Shown: positions 44,916-57,953, counted from the first letter of the stretch. The stretch: DNA of 64,000 nucleotides from Rhyacophila brunnea (GCA_022495005.1 JAGYXB010001006.1:744001-808000); one strand, 5' to 3'. Numbers and translations: made by a program. Notes: generated by a model not told the origin, from the letters alone.

Positions 44916-45956
44916 ATCCATAATCCCACGCGTGAGACAAATGTAAGATATCATACATTTAATTTTTTGTTCACTATAATATTTAAACTTATGGTTTCAT
45001 GAGCAGAGTATGAAATACCCACATAGACCAGTTGTAATGAGGCACAGATTTAGAAAAATAATATTATATTTGAATATTGGTCCACGTATATTACAATAAA
45101 TGGATTTTATAAAAGATATATAATATGGTTATTGTAAATGGTAAATAACAAATTGCTCGATTCAAATCTACGACTGAATCATATGTCTAGACTGAATTCA
45201 GTCATATTTTTGCTAAATTGTTTCTGAAAATTGTAAAAAATATCTTAAAAACTTCATATTTTGTCAAAATACATTTTAATTTTTCGAAATAAAATTATAA
45301 TTTATTTAAAATATTATTTTATTTAACTAAGATATTATTTAATTTAAAAATACTACATAAGCGCTGTTTGATAAATAATATTTAAAGTTGTTGTAGTATA
45401 GTATATGTAAGTATGTTGAAGCTCAAGCAAATTGTTTACACAATATTTTCAGTAAAATATACCGCATATAATGTGACGTTCATTCATAATATGAAAAATC
45501 TGAATAATGGTGGAGCTTTTGGGAGAATGCCAAAATATATTTACATACTCTCAATAGATGTGATACGTTTCAAAAGAAAAACATCTAAATCAACAGGTAA
45601 GAAAATTTACTACCTCAGTGAATTTAACAACGTAATATTTTTATTGTTCATAGAGTTAGGTATACAGGATAATAATGTTCTTTCACGATTTTAAAATTAT
45701 TTTTAATGGTAGTAAAAACATAATTGCGATTTCTTTGTAATATCTTATTCTGCTTCTTCCATGGCATATTATGTGCGTTAATTACTATTACTATCATTCC
45801 AGCATCCCATAGCTTTACCATATTGTCTTTTGAATACACCTAAACGCATTCTAGAGTGCCATAATTCGATAAACTTATCGCGTAAATGTATTCACTGTCG
45901 CATTTTAAACTTATATGTGACAAGAGCAATACCACCACATACGTACGTCAGTGACA
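44916..45956. other. No gene recognised
   Basis: AT-rich. The 93-codon open stretch at 45413-45694 (+) has no domain and no start context, so it is not called. Confidence 0.45.
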
Positions 45957-46070
45957 AAGGGTGGAGCTAAGCTGTTAAAATCCAACATAAATAGTGCACA
46001 CTAAATAATATTGTCAGTCAAACTTATTTGTTTTCATTGAACCAACAAACCTACAAATTGCAACAAAAAC
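45957..46070 (+). repeat. Family F, one end, copy F2
   Basis: AGGGTGGAGCTAAGCTGTTA, then ACATAAATAGTGCACACTAA and TTGTCAGTC, then TTATTTGTTTTCATTGAAC: the outer end of family F without its partner. Confidence 0.6.
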
Positions 46071-46892
46071 TGAGATGGAAGAAGAAAAATAAGAGATTTC
46101 AAAGAAATCACAAAATTTATTTACTTCCATGATAAATAATTTTAAAAATCGTAGAGATTTACTTAGATTCAGTGCCATAAATGGCTACCGTAAAACAGCA
46201 CTGTTGTACAGACATTTAACAAACGGTATTTGGGAACTAAATCTAAATTAATTTTTTAATTATAAAAATTACGTACATACACATTATTGTGTATTACAAT
46301 AAAATCATTATTTTTTTTATAGATTAACTTTAAATTGTACATCAATAATAATTGACAATAGTTATTATATTGGATAGATATGGACAATAATAAATAAAAA
46401 TTTCGGAAATTCTTTCTTCAACAATAAATCGATTAAATATACCTAGCTTATGATACAACATTAGTATGATCATATTGTGGTACTTAGGCTACAATATAAT
46501 GAATTTTAATACTGTAATAATTAAAATTATGAGAAATTTAATAAATCATAACAAAAATAGTTAAACATAATGTCAATGAAAATCCAACGACGTAATTATT
46601 GTGTTTTTTTTTAAATATTACAATGTGTTTAGAATGTAAATTGACAGTTGATAGTATTAAAGACAGAATGATAATGTAAAGAACTGCGACAAGCTTCAAA
46701 AAGAATTTAGCTTCAGTCAAACACGCAACAAAGATTTTCAAAAACTATCAAATCAATTTTCTATTTTATATGAAGCACAGAATAAAAAATATAGGGATAC
46801 GTTCACATCGTAATGAATTTCCTTCGCCATGACGTTGTGCTGGGTTGTCGTTTTTTTGCGTTCAGTCTACAACCTAAAGCTCGATATTCATT
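46071..46892. other. No gene recognised
   Basis: AT-rich sequence, nothing supported. Confidence 0.5.
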
Positions 46893-47017
46893 TTAGTTTT
46901 GTTGATCGTGCGGAATATGGATAGATGTTGACAAATTACTCGCTGCATTTTCCTCCTCGTCGTCTCTAAGACTACGTGAGCGATTTTTAAATCTAGTGCT
47001 CTTGATTGAGAATCGCT
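46893..47017 (-). CDS. Candidate terminal exon, function unknown
   Basis: The minus-strand open stretch ends with TAA at 46895-46893. Its last 40 or so codons look like real protein: SIKSTRFKNRSRSLRDDEEE, then NAASNLSTSIHIPHDQQN. A basic Arg/Ser patch is followed by an acidic patch, as in many cytoplasmic tails. Possible splice acceptors are TTTTCAG just before the block (47018-47019) or CTGGCAG slightly upstream. I found no matching exon upstream in the window and cannot name the protein. It may still be chance. Confidence 0.28.
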
Positions 47018-47218
47018 CTGAAAACTGCCAGATAACCTTTAAATAATACATGCTGTAGCAATTTTGCTTTACGGTGATGGAATATATTGACATTAAGTAG
47101 AAAATATTATTATCTTCATAAACCAGTATCTACAGAACACATTTTAATATTCAATAAGGGTCCAGGTACTTTGTGAAGATTGAAAATAAAGAATTTATGG
47201 TATCTTTATAACAGTGGT

Positions 47219-47645
47219 ATAGGGTAGAGGTAAGTTGTAGAGATTACACATAAATAGTGCACACCAAACTTTCTCAGTAATACTTATTTGTTTAAATTGA
47301 ACTTAGAATAAAAAAATTATAGATGGTATTGGTTAGTATTTATAATTTAATAAATTAAACATTTCTTATGTAGACCAAACTATAAAATAGTAAAGCTAGA
47401 TTATGTTATGGAGATCCAACAAAAATAATGCACACTTAGTATACAAATTTCAAAACGTTTTTAAAATTCGATTAAACCCTGCCAACCAAACTATATTTAT
47501 ATATAGAAGAATATTTTTTATCTAATATATATTATGGTTTGTTGTAGGCAGAGATTAATTAAAATTTAAAAAAAACTAACTAATACCATCTGCAATTTGT
47601 ATTTTTAATTCAATGAAAACAAATAAATATGAATGAAAAAAACAC
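47219..47645. mobile_element. TIR element F, copy F3, damaged
   Basis: The left end TAGGGTAGAGGTAAGTTGTA and ATAAATAGTGCACACCAAAC are intact. Further in, TTATAGATGGTATTGGTTAG on the left is inverted as CTAACTAATACCATCTGCAA on the right (47575-47594). An internal AACCCTGCCAACC word is shared with F1. The outer right end is missing. A second end-like block lies at 47402-47440, so the copy may be a rearranged composite. Confidence 0.6.
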
Positions 47646-47759
47646 TCTTTGCCATTGCTTTGCAAGCTTCTTAATAAAGTAATAATAAGATGTTTATCTT
47701 ATTTTATTGTATAACTTTATTATGTAGGTAAGCGAGAATAATTGACTTTATTCGTTGCC

Positions 47760-47865
47760 AGTGTGTATTTACCATTGTTGAGTGCGCATGGTGCATGAAG
47801 ATACCGAAAGGCGAAACCCGGCTCGCAAAAAACGATTGAAATGGAATAGTTAAAAAAAATAATTA
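47760..47865 (+). mobile_element. Family P, right half, copy P4
   Basis: ATGAAGATACCGAAAGGCGA, then AACCCGGCTCGCAAAAAACG, then TGAAATGGAATAGT: one arm only. The hammerhead-like core has its first C replaced by A. Confidence 0.65.
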
Positions 47866-50179
47866 ATCAATTTTAAATTAACGTTTAATGACCAAATAAA
47901 ATATACTCATATTATTGTAAACATCGTCGTGTTAAAATGGAGAATAAAGCCTGCGGAGTTTAATTATCAATTTATACTCTACTGTAATACGCGATACTTC
48001 ATAACACTATACATAATATTTACAGTTTGATTTGATTATGTTTCGTGTATCCGCCTGCTATTTGAACTAATGCTTATTCATTTAATAATATTTTCTATTC
48101 ATTAATCTTGTGTACTTATTTCCGTGATTTGTCATGTGGGTAAACCTTAATGAATAAATTTAAAAGCAAATTATTTAAAAACAGTATAGACTATCAGTTT
48201 TCTCATAAGTAACGAACGTATCAATGCATGAAAACAGTTTTGAACGTGTAAGTAGTTCGGATGAAAATTTATATAGATTTTATTCCTAGTAATAACTAGG
48301 GGTATTTATTTCAACGTTGGTTTCCTCCATATTCTGCCATTTTGAGACCCACAAAAAAACACCAAACACGTCATATACGACTGCAAATAGATTCTTATTT
48401 TTTGCAAATATATTAGGTAGTCAATAATAATTATTAAAAATAAAAACAACCAGCAAAATCAAATTATGCTAAAGTTATTAATATCTTGTTTAAAGTTGGG
48501 CAAATAATAAGTACTTAGAGAACCATAATCCCGAAAAAATATAAAAAAAAACTATAATGAAAGTTTTCGACGTTGTAATAGTTGTGTGACATTGAATGAA
48601 AATGTTATTATTTTTATATGAACTTAGTACCTAATTACTATTAAGGTAATTTGTTGGCTTGACTTGTTCTGCTTCATATTTATTATGTATTAACTAATTA
48701 GAATCATTATTTTTGTTGGTTCATCGTACTACTCTCTCCCATGGGCATATTTTATTCAACAAATAATTTAGGAGATATAAGAATATAACATTTTTAATAA
48801 AAATATACATATAATAATATGCATTATTAAGTATGTTCAATAAACAGTGTTAGATTCTTAGATCTTATTACCTAATTATTTGTTTAATAAAAAATATAGG
48901 TTATTAAATTATCAAATTATATTAAAGTCGTAAGGGTTATTTTTCGATATATTATTTAGCCACTTCCGTTTCCGTTGTTGTGTTCCAATGTTGAAATTCA
49001 GTATTCGTAAAATATGATATGTAATCATTTTATGAAGAAAAAAAAACGAAAGTGATGTCTAATGTTATTGTATTTTATAAGACAGTTCTCAGTGACTATT
49101 TTAGTGATATAATACATTTGTCACATAAACGCAATACCGCGAATGAATTGCGCTAATGCGTTTGGAATGGACAAACTAAATAGTAGTAAATTATTTTACA
49201 GATCAGTTATTGATAATGATAATATATAATAATATATTGTTACAATTTATACAAATTTGGTTTTACAGAATCCTACACCACGCCACACTTGATCCCATGA
49301 GGAGTAGTATCGGACTGTTAGTTTAATATTAAACTAACATTAAGTAAAAATAGCTCAGCCACTCTCAGTTAAAAGTAGTAATTTAGCAGTGATGTGTATT
49401 CAGTTCTTCTTTGACCTTTTAATCTCTCTTGTAATGAATAGAGATTGAGTTGCGACTAATAACATATGAATAATAAAGGTACTTATCAACCTAGTTAAAA
49501 GTTCAAAATTAAAATAACTCCACAATGAGGAAGTTTTAACATGAAAGATAATTTTATTATTCGGCAGTATTCAGAGATCAATAATTAATAAGACATTCCG
49601 TGTCACCATTTTTTCTTTAATCAACATGGAATTTTTTATATAAGGGATATTAAAAAATCGAATCGAAGAAGATTATTTCTTAGCCGTTCATTAAAATATA
49701 CACTTTTTCATTGAATACGGATCAGTTTTCTTAAAAGCTTTGAAGGTTCGCATCAGCGAAATACGTTAAAGCCTCATTGCCAATAAAAGTCGGAATGTGA
49801 AAAATGCAAATTAAGAATCGTTGTTGCTACTATATAAAAAAGGGTCCTCAACTCATAAAAAATAAAGTGACTGGGAAAAACTTCAGGGCCATGTCGTACA
49901 ATCTTCAAGAAGGATCGACTTTTCGATTCAAACAAAACATGTTTTCGTTTGCTTGCTTGCATAACGATAGAAAGCTCAATTCTTAGTGTACGCATACCTT
50001 CCATTTAAATTAGCAATACGATTCTAAAAAATATACAAATAATTTGTAATTATAGTATTCAGATTAGTTTAAGATTAGGTTTAAATAAGGCATTTAAAAT
50101 ATTTACTTTGCTATTTTATTCAATATAGGTTAAACAAGATAATATATCCTTTTATTAACAAATATTATGTGTATATTAA
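47866..50179. other. No gene recognised
   Basis: AT-rich. At 49770-50004 both strands have open stretches of 60-76 codons; neither shows a domain. The rest has nothing to report. Confidence 0.5.
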
Positions 50180-50515
50180 TACTATCGACTGAAGGTACTT
50201 GATGGAATTTGAATTTTAATTCTAATGGATTAAAGCTCTGTACTATTCCATTTAAGTCGTTTTTTGCAACTCGGATTTCGCCTTTCGGCATCTTCAGGCG
50301 CCGTGTATACTCACCAAAGGTAATCGCACACTGACAACGAACTCTCTTTACTCTAGCTTATATAATAAATCAATACAATAAAGTAGGTAAGAACTCCATT
50401 ACCTACCTATCATGTATTTTTTGTATTTTTTGTAACCTTTGACTTGATAGGTAGCGCCCGGGTCGCAAAAAACGACTTAAATGGAATAGTACAGAGCTTG
50501 AATCCATTAGAAATA
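50180..50515. mobile_element. Family P foldback, copy P5
   Basis: The left arm, in inverse order, runs terminus TTAATACTATCGACTGAAGG, TTCTAATGGATTAAAGCTCT, CATTTAAGTCGTTTTTTGCA, CGCCTTTCGGCATCTTCAGG, a TCACCAAAGG word, TTACTCTAGCTTATATAATA and CATTACCTACCTATCA. The right arm has CTTTGACTTGATAGGTAG, but a deletion removes the ribozyme-like core before CGCCCGGGTCGCAAAAAACG. It confirms that the P unit is about 150-170 bp per arm. Confidence 0.8.
50265..50302 (-). ncRNA. Hammerhead-like motif in P5
   Basis: The minus strand reads GGCGCCTGAAGATGCCGAAA and then GGCGAAATCCGAGTTGC. CTGAAGA, a GCC-GAAA-GGC stem II and GAAA are all present. There is one extra U between CTGAAGA and stem II. Stem III (ATCC/GAGT) is mismatched and the GTC site reads GTT. 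It is probably inactive, but the architecture is clear. Confidence 0.3.
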
Positions 50516-51129
50516 TTATGTATATATTTAGATCCACGACAAAATTTATATTTTATTGATAACAGTGAATTGTTAATAAATACGAAAAGAGTATACGTAT
50601 GAAAACAGTATAAGTACTTACCTGTACATTATAAGGTTTTGAAACAAAATATTTTTTGTTTATTCTACTTTAATTGAGTCATTTACATTCACACGTTCCC
50701 TGTTTCGAGTTATAAAGCGATCTTCGGAAAAGTCAACTCTAATAATTCAATTTTAAAGTAAAATTAACAGAAATAAATTTGTTTCTAAACCTTTAATAGA
50801 GTACTTCACGTAAAAACTAGTTCGCTTGTACATTGTTAAAATACATCGAATAGTATCGCTAATGAACGAAAAATATTGTCATTTTCTTTTATTTTGTTAT
50901 AAATGTGAATATGACGAATAGTTCAAATACTTTGTTGATTTTTTATTCATTCAATTTTATCGTATTATTAAAAATATAAAATAAAAACGAGTTAAATCAG
51001 CAATTTTAAGACATATTTTATACATAATATCCAAATCAATTTTTGCTAGTTGTAACATAAAAATATTTAATTTATATATCCCGACTCCCAAAACAAATAT
51101 TTCCAAAAGGTTTTTTAATAATACTACTT
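50516..51129. other. AT-rich stretch, no gene recognised
   Basis: Nothing supported. Confidence 0.5.
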
Positions 51130-51590
51130 ATTAACATGTGTTTATTAGCTCGTATTCTTGTTTGTCCGATTTTTTCTTGTGTGTGCAATATATTTTTTTT
51201 ATTATTTGTCCAAGATTTGTATTGGACGATTGAAGATTTTTAACTAACTTCCCGACTAGCAAGACATTTGAAAGTTTTAGAATATATCAGAACACGACGA
51301 CAATGCATTCTTTCAATACTTTTAGCCATTTTTAAGCAGAATTGAATTCATTTTCAGATAATTCTGTTTTGTATGGAAAGTTATTATTGTTGGTTGCTAA
51401 GGGGGTCCTAGCAACTAAATTATTAATATATAAGTGCGTTACTATGAAAATCAATATGAAATGTCAAAATGACATTTCTGTATTCTATAATATTTATTCA
51501 GTATTTCTATCAAGTGCAATAAAAAGTTTTTATTAAATTAATTTAAAAACGTGGTATATAAAAAGTTCTTTTTATCTTGTAATTATGTTA
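51130..51590 (-). repeat. Dispersed repeat R1, inverted long copy
   Basis: This is the reverse complement of 1707-2160 in block order: TTTATTAGCTCGTATTCTTG, AACTTCCCGACTAGCAAGAC, AGCAACTAAATTATTAATAT, GAAATGTCAAAATGACATTT, AAGTTCTTTTTATCTTGTAA. A 64-codon open stretch inside it (51342-51536) is part of the repeat and not conserved in the other copy, so it is not a gene. It is slightly longer than the copy near the start. Confidence 0.75.
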
Positions 51591-52119
51591 TAAGTTATAT
51601 TGTGGTTGAACTACATTATAATGTTTTTGAAACAATAATTTTTGTTATTATTTATATTTTAATTATCTAGGACTTCCTAGTAGGAGATTCTGGAATTTGA
51701 TATTTTAAATTAATTTAAAATTAACACAATTATCTTTTAAACCCATTATTTTGATTCAAACAACTAATAATGTTGTATACTACATTTTTTCTCTTTTAGG
51801 ATATTTTGAATAAAATTCATTAATATTTTTAGTAATTATGTAAATATTTCAACTCAACTCTTTATCAGGGTTCTGCATTGAATGTTTTTATTTTATAAAA
51901 AACATTTTTACCAAAAAAAAAATTTCACGCAAACAAGGTAACACTGACAAAAAATTGTTAAACAAAAAAGTCTTTCACGAATTATGTTATATTAAAAAAA
52001 ACAAAGATGCTTCTACTAAAAACAAACACTTTACGATAAAATCTTTAGGTTTTTATTAAAACCTCAGAGAGAGAGAGAGGCAAAGGGCAAAGTTAAACTC
52101 TGATGATCTTCATTTAACC
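51591..52119. other. No gene recognised
   Basis: AT-rich. A short GAGAGAGAGAGAG run lies at 52067-52079. Confidence 0.5.
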
Positions 52120-52249
52120 TCAATCACCGCAGGAAACAAAAACACTCATTAAATAGATTCCGGCAAAGTTCTCACCCATAACGGTAAGGATCTTCTCGGC
52201 CTTGGTTTTGCCCAAAGTCAGGGTGGTATTAGTGGTTTCAGTCACACAA
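52120..52249 (-). CDS. Candidate terminal exon, function unknown
   Basis: The minus strand from a possible acceptor (TATTATATTCAG, AG at 52251-52250) to TGA at 52122-52120 is open and GC-richer than its flanks. It reads CVTETTNTTLTLGKTKAEKI and LTVMGENFAGIYLMSVFVSC followed by GD. The composition is protein-like and differs sharply from the AT-rich translation upstream of the AG. No start codon is visible and no family is recognised. A retrotransposed gene fragment is the alternative. Confidence 0.3.
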
Positions 52250-52712
52250 CTGAATATAATATTATTCGTTGCAAGAGTAAAATAGAACATATTCTTGTTA
52301 TACAAATTTAATGATATTATTATAAAATAATATAACAAGAAGCGATCAATTTTATGGCATGCATATTATAAAGCTTGTGATATCTCAACTTTTTTAGAAT
52401 GTCAAGATTTAAATATTTGAAATTGGATTATTGATTTCTCGAGATTTTTTTACCGTTCCACATGAGACAAATATTTTTTTCGTAAAGTCGGTTGTCTCTT
52501 CAAAATTTTCTCAATATTTTTAATTATTACTTTATTCACGACAACTTTCTAGTTCTAAATAATAAATGATAATTTATAAAGTTCGTATGTTTTTTAAATC
52601 TATTTCTTTAGTTTGATAGAAGTATTGAGAATTTTGTTGTACCATAATTATTTAATAATACTTATATGATTTCTTTTATTTTGTTAACTATCAATTCATG
52701 GTGGAACTGTAT

Positions 52713-52866
52713 TGTTGTTTAATTTAATAAAACACAATGTTTTTTGTAGTAATTATTCCACCTTTAATCGATAAATTAGAACCGGTTTCGTCCGCCTCAG
52801 AGGGACATTTTCAATTTTTAGTTAAGTACTACAAAAAAATGCGTTTTATTAAATTAAACAACAATG
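52713..52866. mobile_element. 154-bp hairpin MITE
   Basis: The ends TGTTGTTTAATTTAATAAAA and, further in, TTTTTTGTAGTA are inverted at the right (TACTACAAAAAAATGCGTTT, ATTAAATTAAACAACA). The core contains GAACCGGTTTCGTCCGCCTC. It has no gene, and the target duplication is not clear. Confidence 0.7.
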
Positions 52867-53400
52867 CTTATATGGTTACGAACTTTCAAAATATATCGAT
52901 TATCTGAAATTATTTGTAATTTATACGTCTATTCATCTATCATAATACATAATTATACACAGTTAGAAAACCATTCTGAATACAACAAAATTATTTAAAA
53001 CAAAACTGCATAATATAAATACTACTTAGTGCATATTATATTATTACCTATCACAGTTTAATCCTTATATAAAATAAATAACAATTTTGTATTCGCGAAT
53101 TTTAAATGAAGGGATAAGTACGCCATTTTGAATGACTTCAGAAATATACTTATTAATGAAAATCGAATAAATATAAACATATGGCCATGCCTGAAAATTA
53201 ATCATTATGCATATTTTATTTATGTCTACATAAAGAGAGGCATCAACATACGTCATTGAATTATTTAGTTTCAGATACAAAGTGAAATCGAAAATGAATA
53301 TATGAATCTAAAAAATTATCATGTTCTTATTTATATCTCTTATAAAATATATACTTATCTGAGCATAATATAATATGCCAACAAAAAATATCGAGTTTGT
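52867..53400. other. No gene recognised
   Basis: AT-rich sequence, nothing supported. Confidence 0.5.
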
Positions 53401-53404
53401 AATT

Positions 53405-53645
53405 ACAGATTTTTGTTTTTACGAGAAATGGATGCTAACCGCCGCAACCTTGCTTAATACTTTGGATGCTGACGACGCACCTGGCGCGTAACGACCAGGC
53501 GGCCGATCGATGTAATTAACGTGCATTTTAAAGGTGGTAAATAAAAAATCATTATGTAGTCAGCAGCGAATGAGTCTGGGTCCAAACACACATTGAATTT
53601 GCCAGACCTAGACTTCGCACCCGAAATCTACAACAAATTTATTAG
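53405..53645 (-). mobile_element. SINE, family S1, old and interrupted
   Basis: TTTTACGAGAAATGGATGCT (left) and CAAACACACATTGAATTTGC followed by AGACCTAGACTTCGCACCC (right) are the body and B-box region of S1 on the minus strand. Between them lies a GC-rich stretch (GACGACGCACCTGGCGCGTA) absent from other copies, so the SINE seems split by an insertion. Confidence 0.55.
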
Positions 53646-56600
53646 ATGAGACATTACCGCATGAGTATTGTTGGCGAAAAACATATAAGTATAGATTTTA
53701 AAAAATATACTTAATATCATTTTGACTCTTCAGAAAAGTTAAAATTAGACATTAATTGTTGTTCCCGTTCAAAGAAATAAACATAATTATTATACCGAAC
53801 GTATTTTTAATTATATTATTAAATGTTGGATATTCTGGAGATAATATAATTTATTTTATGAGTATTTATATGTTTTTCAACCCTATGCTTATCTCTTACA
53901 ACAACAAAATTGTAGTTAATGGGTAGGTATATATTTACCACATTTACATTCATGAAAGGCGTTTTTATAATTTTAATAAATCAGTCCGCCCCTGATCGTA
54001 TCTTTTACTTGTGCTTTAATCCTTTTTTATAACTTTGTACACAACCCAAGTTGCGAAGGAAAAGGGCGGGAGAGGTACCGGAAGCTCGGAAAATTTTCGG
54101 CCCCGAATAGCCTCCTGATAAATATTTTATCACTAGCGGCGGAAAAAAAACTTAACCAATGATCAGGCTCAAGGCTTTTATACTCCTGTATATACGCATG
54201 GCTATGGCGTAAGTGGATTTATATTATAACAAAAATGGACGAAATGACTACTAGAATATTGATAATAACACTAAAAATAGGTTTTTTTGTTCGTTTGGAA
54301 GGGTTATGTCAATAAATACTAACGTTTTATAGCCGTAAGAAAACGGTAAAAGCATTTTAACAAATAGGTTCAGCTTGTACGCAAGTAGTAGGCATTTCAA
54401 ACATGTTTGTGTGGTGCACTAATATTATAAAAAATGCATCAAATGGGTAATGCATTTCTATCTTGTTTGATTTTTAAAATACATAGCTCTAGTTTAATCG
54501 TCCAGAAAGTAAACTTAATGTAAAAATACCACGACTTCGTTAACTTGATGAGCTATAAAGAAATATGCAAATACTACATGAGTGATCAATTTATTGAAGT
54601 ATGAGGGCGGAGATTTGGGCAGATTGAAGGAGTCTGCTGAAGAAGACCAAGACTTACCATAAGCTACAGTACCACATACAACAAGGATAAGGAAAAGATT
54701 GGCTAACAAAAAAAGAAATTAAAAATGTCTTTTAATACTACGGTGTCATTTTTTTCTGATAATATTCAGTTTCTGCTTAAACATATTTGATTCACACTCT
54801 AACCATGTTAATTAATTCTAAGTACCATAGTTCCGGTACAAATAAATTATAATCTAGTTTTTTAAATAAATTATCTTAATATATGTTTTGTTTAATTGTC
54901 AAATTAACATATAAATACATATTTTTAGCCGGTTGATTACGTGAAAATGCATATTGTCATTAAATCTGCCCTGCTAAGTAAAAATATAGTGTTTCTACTT
55001 AGTAAGGCATAAATGAAGTCATGCTGTAATATATGAAAAATCTCGTTGTCCCTCTTTGACTTGTAGATACCAAATGATAAAATACCAAATAGCCAATATT
55101 ATAAGAAAGAATTAAGAGTAATTGAATGATGAAAGACATAATATATGACATGTCTATAAAGTATCTAAAGATAACTGTAATTGTAGACGACTATATCTTC
55201 AAAACAGTAAATGAATTTATGAATCTTGAATCTATATTTCATAGCGAGTTATATTAACTTACCTCTGTAAGTTATACATATCGTCATATACCGTAAAATT
55301 TAGAGATACTGTTGGTTTTTAGTAGCCTTTTCATTTGGCCTAGCCTTAATTCTACTCTAAAATTAAATGATCACGAGTGGCATAAAGTATAAGTCGCCTA
55401 GAAAATGGCTGTATTTAAGAGTGTTCATGATCCTCGGTCGTGAAAAAATGACCGAGATAGCACACACGTTATATTATTTAATTCATTATACTGTTAAGTC
55501 AGAAAATAAGACAGATCATATTGACCAATGATGGTAGACATACAATCCTCTATATACATATTAAAACAACAAGTGTATACAATATATTGCTGCTACTAAT
55601 TAGTTTAAATATATATATTTCGTTTTATTGCTAGGTTAGTATATAACAGATTTTCCATGGCTTCAAACCATTACAGTGTAAAGATACTTTAATAAATATT
55701 TTATTTATATTAGCTGTTAACTATTTACTGAATCAATGAGAAGAATGTGATGGATCCAAATACGAATAAATAGCTGATGAAAAACAATAATTGAACTTTG
55801 ACCATTATCTATTATGATAATATTATTATTATAGCATCTGTTTTTTTAATGTTTGACATAACTCTTATTTTAAATAATATTGCAATCATCTATTTGTGTC
55901 TGAGTTTCTACCTTTATAATGATGATTTTTTTTCAAATCAGTATTTAATCCATCTTGAAAACTCTCGCTTTATTCACAATTCACCATTATTATTATTAGG
56001 TGACAACAAAAAAATTTCATCCTGGTCAATCACGAAAAAAGTTCGACAGAGAGAATTCTTGAGGAAGAAAAATTACCTGGTGTTACATCAGGTACGAATT
56101 ATATTACATTCACGTTTCTTAACCCGGGATTAAGAAAACTTACTTTCCAGGAACACATTACGTGTAGATCCGCACATGACGTGTACTTTCGTGAAATGAA
56201 CACTACTTTAGGACTTAGGCAGTCAAGTAAACTATACCCGAACAATACTCGTGAATTTTATGATCAATCGCGATGAAAATTGCACGCATGGACAGATTCA
56301 AAAAAATATTTAACAAAAACCATCCTTCTCTCTGCAGTTTAACACAGTGTTATTAATTACTATAGTATTTAAAAAAATGATGCTTCATTAATTTTATTAT
56401 TATGACGTATTGACTACAATAGTATTTCACCACAAATAACGTATACTAATATGGATAAAAGTGCCTCTTTTTTGGAGTTTATTGAATGAGTTACACTTTC
56501 GTGTTTAAACATAATGATGCAATTATAAAGTATGTGGCTGAAATTATATGATAGTTAATAAAAAAAAATGCTTGACCTAATTTATCTGAGACAATAAATT

Positions 56601-57953
56601 GTCTGTGTATTATACTTTTATTATACAAAACCAATTAAAATATTACATTGTATAAAATAACTGCGTTTAAAAATGAATACAACAATCAAATTTATTATAA
56701 AACTAAACAAGTGAGCAAGACTAAGATGGTACAGGGGCTATTATTCAAATAAACTATTAGAAATAACTATAGTTTTTTTTACTTTTAGATTATTTTTTTT
56801 TAATTTTAAGCGAATTAATGGAGGTACCTATCATAGAGAAATTGACATATACATAGAAACGTCGTAATAAACTATATAACTAGTACAAGTATATTATTGG
56901 TTATAAAGAACGGTATCACGAAATATAAGAAATACTGAGGAAAAAAATATAATACTTATTCACGGACAAATTATTCGTATAAGGTAAGAAAAAACAGATA
57001 TATGAACAAGAGAATCACAAAAATATAAAATACACGTTTTAATAACAATCAAGATAAAGATCACTTGCTCACTTTCAAACAGAAACGAAATATTTCTCTT
57101 AAATATTGTAATGTAAGAATTAAAATCAGTAATAAATTTAATACATGCATAATTAATATATAATATTATTATGTATTTAAGTAGGTAGGTAAAATAATGT
57201 AGACAAAAATTAAATTAATTTTGATATTATTCATAGGTATAATACTGTTAAAGAATGATTTAAATGAATAAATGGATTCATTATGTCATAATATGTAGTT
57301 GTTTCATCAGTGACTTGTAAAACTATTAGTGATTTATCATAAGTAATCTATGTAATTTGAAAATAGCTGTCAAAAATTTTTCGAAATTTTATAAACTATC
57401 TCCCTTTTAAACTTTATTTATACTATTTTTCGATTATGAAGATATTATTATTCTTTTTAAATTTTTATTAGAAAACTACATTTAAAAAGTGATTATATTT
57501 TTATACAATGCAAACTAATTTTCGGCATACATAATCAATCTATCAAGATCAGTTTTATCAGTATTTAAAATACCGATTATGAAGCCTAGATTTTTTACTT
57601 AAAAACCTAAAATTTCTTATAAGGTTTTTATAAAAAAATAAGTTTTGTGAAAATTGTATACTATTTCTTTCTATAATATTATTATAAAAGCTTTAGATAA
57701 TATTAGTTTTATTTTAAAGCTTTAAAAACCCCAATCAATCATTATCATATTAACGATAACATAAATTTGAACTTTCATTCTTAAACTTTGTAAAGTTATG
57801 TAACGTTTAAAGTAAATAAAACTAACTATCATTGTGAACTATTTAACTTTAATAATGATAAAGAGTTTGACATTTTAACTCGTTTACGCGTAGTGGCGTA
57901 CCAAATATGATTTATATAATATATTATATTGGTTTCCTGTGACCTTCCTTGTA
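53646..57953. other. No gene recognised
   Basis: Over 4 kb of AT-rich DNA. 54050-54215 is GC-richer without a frame. At 54515-54709 (minus) an open stretch looks like a signal peptide but has no Met. 55798-56133 (+) is an AT-rich low-complexity open stretch. None is supported as a gene. Confidence 0.5.

Noticed and set aside
52780..52812. GAACCGGTTTCGTCCGCCTC inside the 154-bp hairpin, superficially like a ribozyme GAAACCGGTTC segment
   Set aside because: CTGAGG on the complement does not continue as CUGANGA and stem II is absent.
54600..54700. Plus-strand words AAGGAGTCTGCTGAAGAAGACCAAG that recall LINE C-termini
   Set aside because: Similarity is limited to one short block; no tail or second motif.
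54515..54709. A signal-peptide-like stretch (LLANLFLILVVCGTVAYGKS)
   Set aside because: It starts with TTG, has an in-frame stop shortly upstream and no Met; hydrophobic runs are common in AT-rich translation. A TTTTTTTGTTAG acceptor-like sequence precedes it, but nothing else supports an exon.
55798..56133. A 111-codon open stretch
   Set aside because: Starts at TTG, low-complexity Ile/Leu/Asn/Tyr composition as expected from AT-rich DNA, no motif.
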